A stretch of 64,000 bases of DNA, taken from NCBI RefSeq assembly GCF_037975245.1, contig NC_092565.1, positions 10,532,499 to 10,596,498 of the forward strand. Direction: 5' to 3'. Every line of letters starts with the position of its first letter. The first letter of the stretch is position 1. Made by a program: the position numbers and the translations under genes. The notes under the pieces are model-generated. The model worked only from the letters and a program-made list of their open reading frames with translations. It did not search any database and was not told the DNA's origin. Positions 59,937 through 64,000 of this stretch are shown here, piece by piece. Origin of the DNA: Apostichopus japonicus. Taxonomy: Eukaryota > Echinodermata > Holothuroidea > Aspidochirotida > Stichopodidae.

Positions 59937-60542
59937 AGGGCTCATAGGATTTTTGCGTATCTTTTCAGATAGAGTCGATTATAAGTTGAACTTAGTGAAC
60001 AGAGAGTGAGAGAGATGCAAATGGATCTTGGGAGGGATGTGAAGTCAGTAAATGTGGATGGAGACATCGGTAGACACCTGTCTCGTAGGATACATAGAAA
60101 TGTATGGAATGCATGAGAGAGGCATGAGGCAGTATAGATGGATGGGTGGAATCCTTCTCTAGCAGTCAATGCAGTTGTGGATAAATTTGTCCCAAATAAA
60201 GGCAGTGTGGCATGGAACACAATGGAGTGAAGTGAAATGGAAGGAAACTTGGATAGAATCCTCCTAATAGTTAATGCAATTCTGGATTAATTTGCCAGGA
60301 AGGAAAGGATAGAGGCATAGAAGAGAAGGAAATGGTATGATGCAGTATACTTGAATGGAAAGATTGGTCAAATCCTACAGTTATATAAAACTGGGAGATT
60401 TAGGGACAAGTATGCTTTGAGTGGAGAAGAAAAATAAAACAGGACAAAAATGAAACAGTTTTGCTGTTGCGTACATTTTAGCATTGTGTTAAAACCAGAA
60501 AGAGGAAAAGCATGCCTGACTGGGTATGAGGAATGATGATTA

Positions 60543-60833
60543 GATTGATAAAGGTAATATAGGTTACTGGATTAATCAGGTAATGTAGGTAACAGGAGTT
60601 ATAAAGGTGTAATATTGGTAACTGGATTGACAAAGGTGTGACATAGGTAACTGGATTGATAGAGTAATGCAGGTAACAGGACTAATAAAAATTAACATAT
60701 ATGTAACTAGATTAGTGGGGTAGTATAGGTAACTGGACTAATACAGTAATATATGTAACTGGACTAATAAGGTAATATAGGTCACAGGATTATTAAGGTA
60801 ATATAGGTCACAGGATTATTAAGGTAATATACT
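60543..60833. repeat. ~27-bp tandem array downstream of SLF2
   Basis: About ten imperfect units of GGTAATATAGGTAACTGGATTAATAA type. The last two (AAGGTAATATAGGTCACAGGATTATT) are identical. Confidence 0.85.
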
Positions 60834-61798
60834 TAAATGGATATTCAGACATCTGCCCTTTATTAATCTTCCATTAAGCTCAGAGTGCTTTGTTAAAGTT
60901 CCAAATGATTACCTTTCAAAATGGTTGTTTGCAGTAGTATACTATGTCACCTATAGAGACCTATTAATCTCTCTCCACCTTCCTCTGTCTCTCTAAGCAA
61001 GCATTGAATGAACCTGCTTTTATCAATCTACTAAAATTCTCCTAATAAACCTGCTTCAAAGTTCAAAGTAAAAGTTGTTTAAATACCAAAAGTCGTAAGT
61101 TGCAATAACGAAAAAAAGAAATATCAACAGAGATTTATGTGACAAAATTATATTAAGAAACACTAGGGATAAAACTGTATGCCAATAACTTTCATTTGTT
61201 TAGTATTCAATATTATTTCTACTCTGTTGTTTGTTAGTTTGCAGTACCTTGCCATTTGGAACTTGTTCTAAGTAAAAGAATAAAAAAGTCCATTGTTTGT
61301 ACAATAAGTGTTAATGCTGGAACTATTTGAAAATTGAAAATACCAATACCGCAGCTGTGGTATGCATGTATTGGTGGATGAATTATTCATCAGATATCAA
61401 GACTCCTTCGTTTTAGTTTCTTGCCTTCAAAGAGTCTTTCAAGTTGTCATCTTACTAACATTTTTGTCACAGATTGTACCGTGTACCTCTGACATGTAGA
61501 ATAAGATGGGACTCACAAGGTTTTATCTCATGACCAAAAATATTAGATGTATATATTCCTAGTCGTGTTTTTTTTTTGTCCCCTTTTTTTAAAATTCAAA
61601 GCTACTTTTGATGCGTCTTTCAAAGTTCTCTCCGACTGGAAAACATAAGCATGAATTTCGGTCAAATCAAGGACAGAAGATTATGTGTGCTTCTTGGCAA
61701 ACATCATGTGGCTAGTTTGGGTAGCCATTTGGGGGGTTCAAGAAAAAGACATTGACATATGCTTATAATTAAGGTAGAATCATTTTGTGAAATAAGGG

Positions 61799-62071
61799 TC
61801 ACATTTTTTGACAAATGTCTTATTTTGAGACAAGTGTCTCATTTTGTGACATAAGTGTCTCATTTTGGGACATAAGTGTCACATTTTGGGACAATTGTCT
61901 CATTTTGGGACATAAGTTTCTTATTTTGAGACAAGTGTCTCATTTTGTGACATAAGTGTCTCATTTTGGGACATAAGTTTCTCATTTTGTGACATAAGTG
62001 TCACATTTTTTGACAAATGTCTTATTTTGAGACAAAAGTGTCTCATTTTGTGACATAAGTGTCTCATTTTG
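61799..62071. repeat. ~20-bp tandem array of GACA..TGTC hairpins
   Basis: About 13–14 units of 19–21 bp of the form CATTTTGnGACATAAGTGTCT. Most units contain inverted arms GACA...TGTC, so the strand can fold into a row of small hairpins. A longer higher-order unit repeats inside the array. Confidence 0.88.
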
Positions 62072-64000
62072 TTTTCCGTTCATTATCATCCCATTTGGTA
62101 GTTGTCCACCAAATTCTGTCATTGCAAAGTTCATGTCCTTGAAAGGGTTTTCAGAATTCTTATTGGTTATTTTGGCGGTTGATTCAAGTCAAAGTGTTTG
62201 ATGTAATCTATTCTTTGTGTTGTTTTGTACTCCTTCAAATTAGTCTATCAGTTAATAAACTAACTAATAATCCATAATTAAAATTGTTTATGACATTGAA
62301 TCACCAATGTTTTTTTTATTTTTGGAAAGTTAAATCCTGTGATCATAGCAAGTAAACTCAATGCTTTTTCAGCTGAAAGGAGAGACCAGATCAAACTTAT
62401 CTTTTAGTTGTAGGTTTAAATTAGGAGTAGCATCAGATCCAAAAAGTTCATTATGCAGGGCTTTGTTGCTTCATAGGTGGTGACTGCCGCCATTACTCAG
62501 TGAATTAGAATTCCATTGAGCCTTGATTAAGTAAAAACCCTTCTTTACCTTGACTTAGATGTGGCTTCTTTGTAATCACATTTATAGGTTTTGTTATGTT
62601 TATACACCAGTTTGGTACAAAGTCAGACAGTTCTGTTTTATAATTCTAAACTGAAGGGGCAAAAAAAGAAAAATAACAGTTTCAAACTATGCAATGTTTC
62701 ACAAATCTAAGGAAGTGACTTTGCTTTCAAGTGCGTATCAAAATCATTCTTAACAATGATGACAAAGGCAAGACTTAACAGCTGCTTGTGTCTTAAACGC
62801 AATTTTTCTTGCATGTATATATAATCATGTATGAATGTAACAGGAGGAGGAGCTTCAAGGGATAGCAAAGTCTGAAAATTTCAAAAATCATTCAGTTCAA
62901 AACTTGTGAAAACTTTGTTTGTAGCACATTGATCCACCTTATCACTTCTTTCCATTGTTGAGATCAAAATAAAAGATTGCAGTCGCTTTAACTTTATTTG
63001 AATGAATGCATTGAACGATACCTTTGATGACATACATGGAAGACACAATTACTGCTGTTATTTTCCTTCAAATATTAAATGGTTATTACCTCAAACAATA
63101 ATTCAATTGTGTGACTGCAGATGCTATTCAAATATTTTATTATGCTAGTAAGGTATGATAAAGTTATTTCAAAGTTCAAACATTCACTTCCGAGTCGTGG
63201 AAGGGTGGTAGTTGCACAATTATCAAAATTATATTGACCTATGCATTACCTCGTCCAAATAAGATCAACTTCAACATTTTTATATGTCAACTTCGGAGCA
63301 ATTAAGCTGTTGAGATATAAGTAGGACCAGTGTGTTCCGTTTTAGCTGCGTGTAACTGTTGTTAGACTTTGTTATCCCTTTATTATTAATAATAATAAAA
63401 AATTGTATGATTTTTTAAATTTGTTATCCTTTGAAGCTCCTCCAGTGACTTTTATACACGAGTATAAACATGCAAGGAAAATAATATTAAGGAATAATAA
63501 AATTAAGAAAGCTTTAGTGGAAGTACCGAACCTTAATTTTGTGAAACAATGTTAAGTTTTAATGAGAAAGGTAAACAGCTTCTCTGAAGACGTATCTAGT
63601 AGACTTTAAATGTTCCTATGTTGTATATGCCTTAATTGTATGCAAGACTTGATTTTTGTAACAATTTTTATTTTAATTTTTCACATTATTTGTTTTAGAG
63701 AGATGAAGTGGTCTGTATTTGTGCAAGTCCATGTATCTGTAACTTCATATATAGGTCTGTATTTTACATAATACACAATATTATTTCTACCTAATCACCG
63801 CCTTCCATAATGAAGCAGCTATTTTTTTTTTTTTACTTTTGTATGTACATATCTTTGTAGCCGTGTCATTAAACAATAAACATTACAGCAATGAAATGAT
63901 TATCCTCTTAGGTTTATTTCGTCTCGTCAAAGTAGAGGTAGCAGTCAGGGACCGTAGGTCATAGACAAGTCTTAAGATCAGACAATTTGACTAATTTCCT

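Larger units (their letters stand above)
59937..64000 (+). other. SLF2 3' UTR and downstream, no second gene seen
   Basis: AATAAA hexamers at 60,433–60,438 and near 61,279 and 63,873 are candidate SLF2 polyadenylation signals; which is used is unknown. Two tandem arrays lie here (listed separately). No exon-like open frame on either strand. Confidence 0.4.

Overview
This is a window of animal nuclear DNA. Genes are split into many short exons with GT–AG introns, there are no bacterial-style operons, and intergenic DNA is AT-rich and full of mini- and microsatellites and DNA-transposon relics. The three recognisable genes are animal housekeeping/ciliary genes (FIGNL1, BBIP1, SLF2). Their divergence, the compact introns and the transposon content suggest a marine invertebrate, possibly an echinoderm or another non-vertebrate deuterostome. 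The species guess is inference and low confidence.

Layout. Positions 1–10,100 hold no gene I can defend, but include a striking 36-copy 20-bp minisatellite (1701–2420). A minus-strand, mostly disordered 369-aa protein of unknown family ends at 10,109. A 374-bp hAT-type MITE with an 8-bp target duplication sits at 14,242–14,615. FIGNL1 (RAD51-regulating AAA ATPase) occupies 17,011–28,745 on the minus strand; its 15 coding exons join in phase to 712 residues. BBIP1 (BBSome subunit) lies head-to-head with it at 30,076–30,306 on the plus strand. SLF2 (SMC5/6 localisation factor, FAM178 family) runs from 34,410 to 59,936 on the plus strand; its 18 coding exons join in phase to 1,925 residues. Its long disordered N-terminus carries five tandem ~61-aa repeats, and its extreme C-terminus carries two SUMO-interaction-like motifs.

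The main find is inside SLF2. The 8.2-kb intron between its exons 10 and 11 contains a complete-looking 7,957-bp DNA transposon (46,277–54,233). It has 27-bp terminal inverted repeats (26/27 identical), a 4-bp ATGT target duplication, subterminal repeats of a GGACAC-type motif at both ends, and an antisense two-exon gene for a 990-aa DDE-like transposase with no internal stops. That element has itself been modified by a 358-bp tandem duplication, and a ~250-bp MITE with a 10-bp target duplication has inserted in one of the two copies. Another SLF2 intron holds a 1.2-kb hAT-type element (8-bp target duplication) nested in an older element with a hammerhead-ribozyme-like end. A tRNA-derived SINE lies just upstream of another exon.

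Functionally, FIGNL1 and SLF2 both act in homologous recombination and genome maintenance, while BBIP1 acts in ciliary trafficking. Their adjacency gives no evidence of co-regulation beyond the head-to-head FIGNL1/BBIP1 pair. All splice junctions were read by eye from GT/AG signals, reading phase and family similarity; no transcript data were available.
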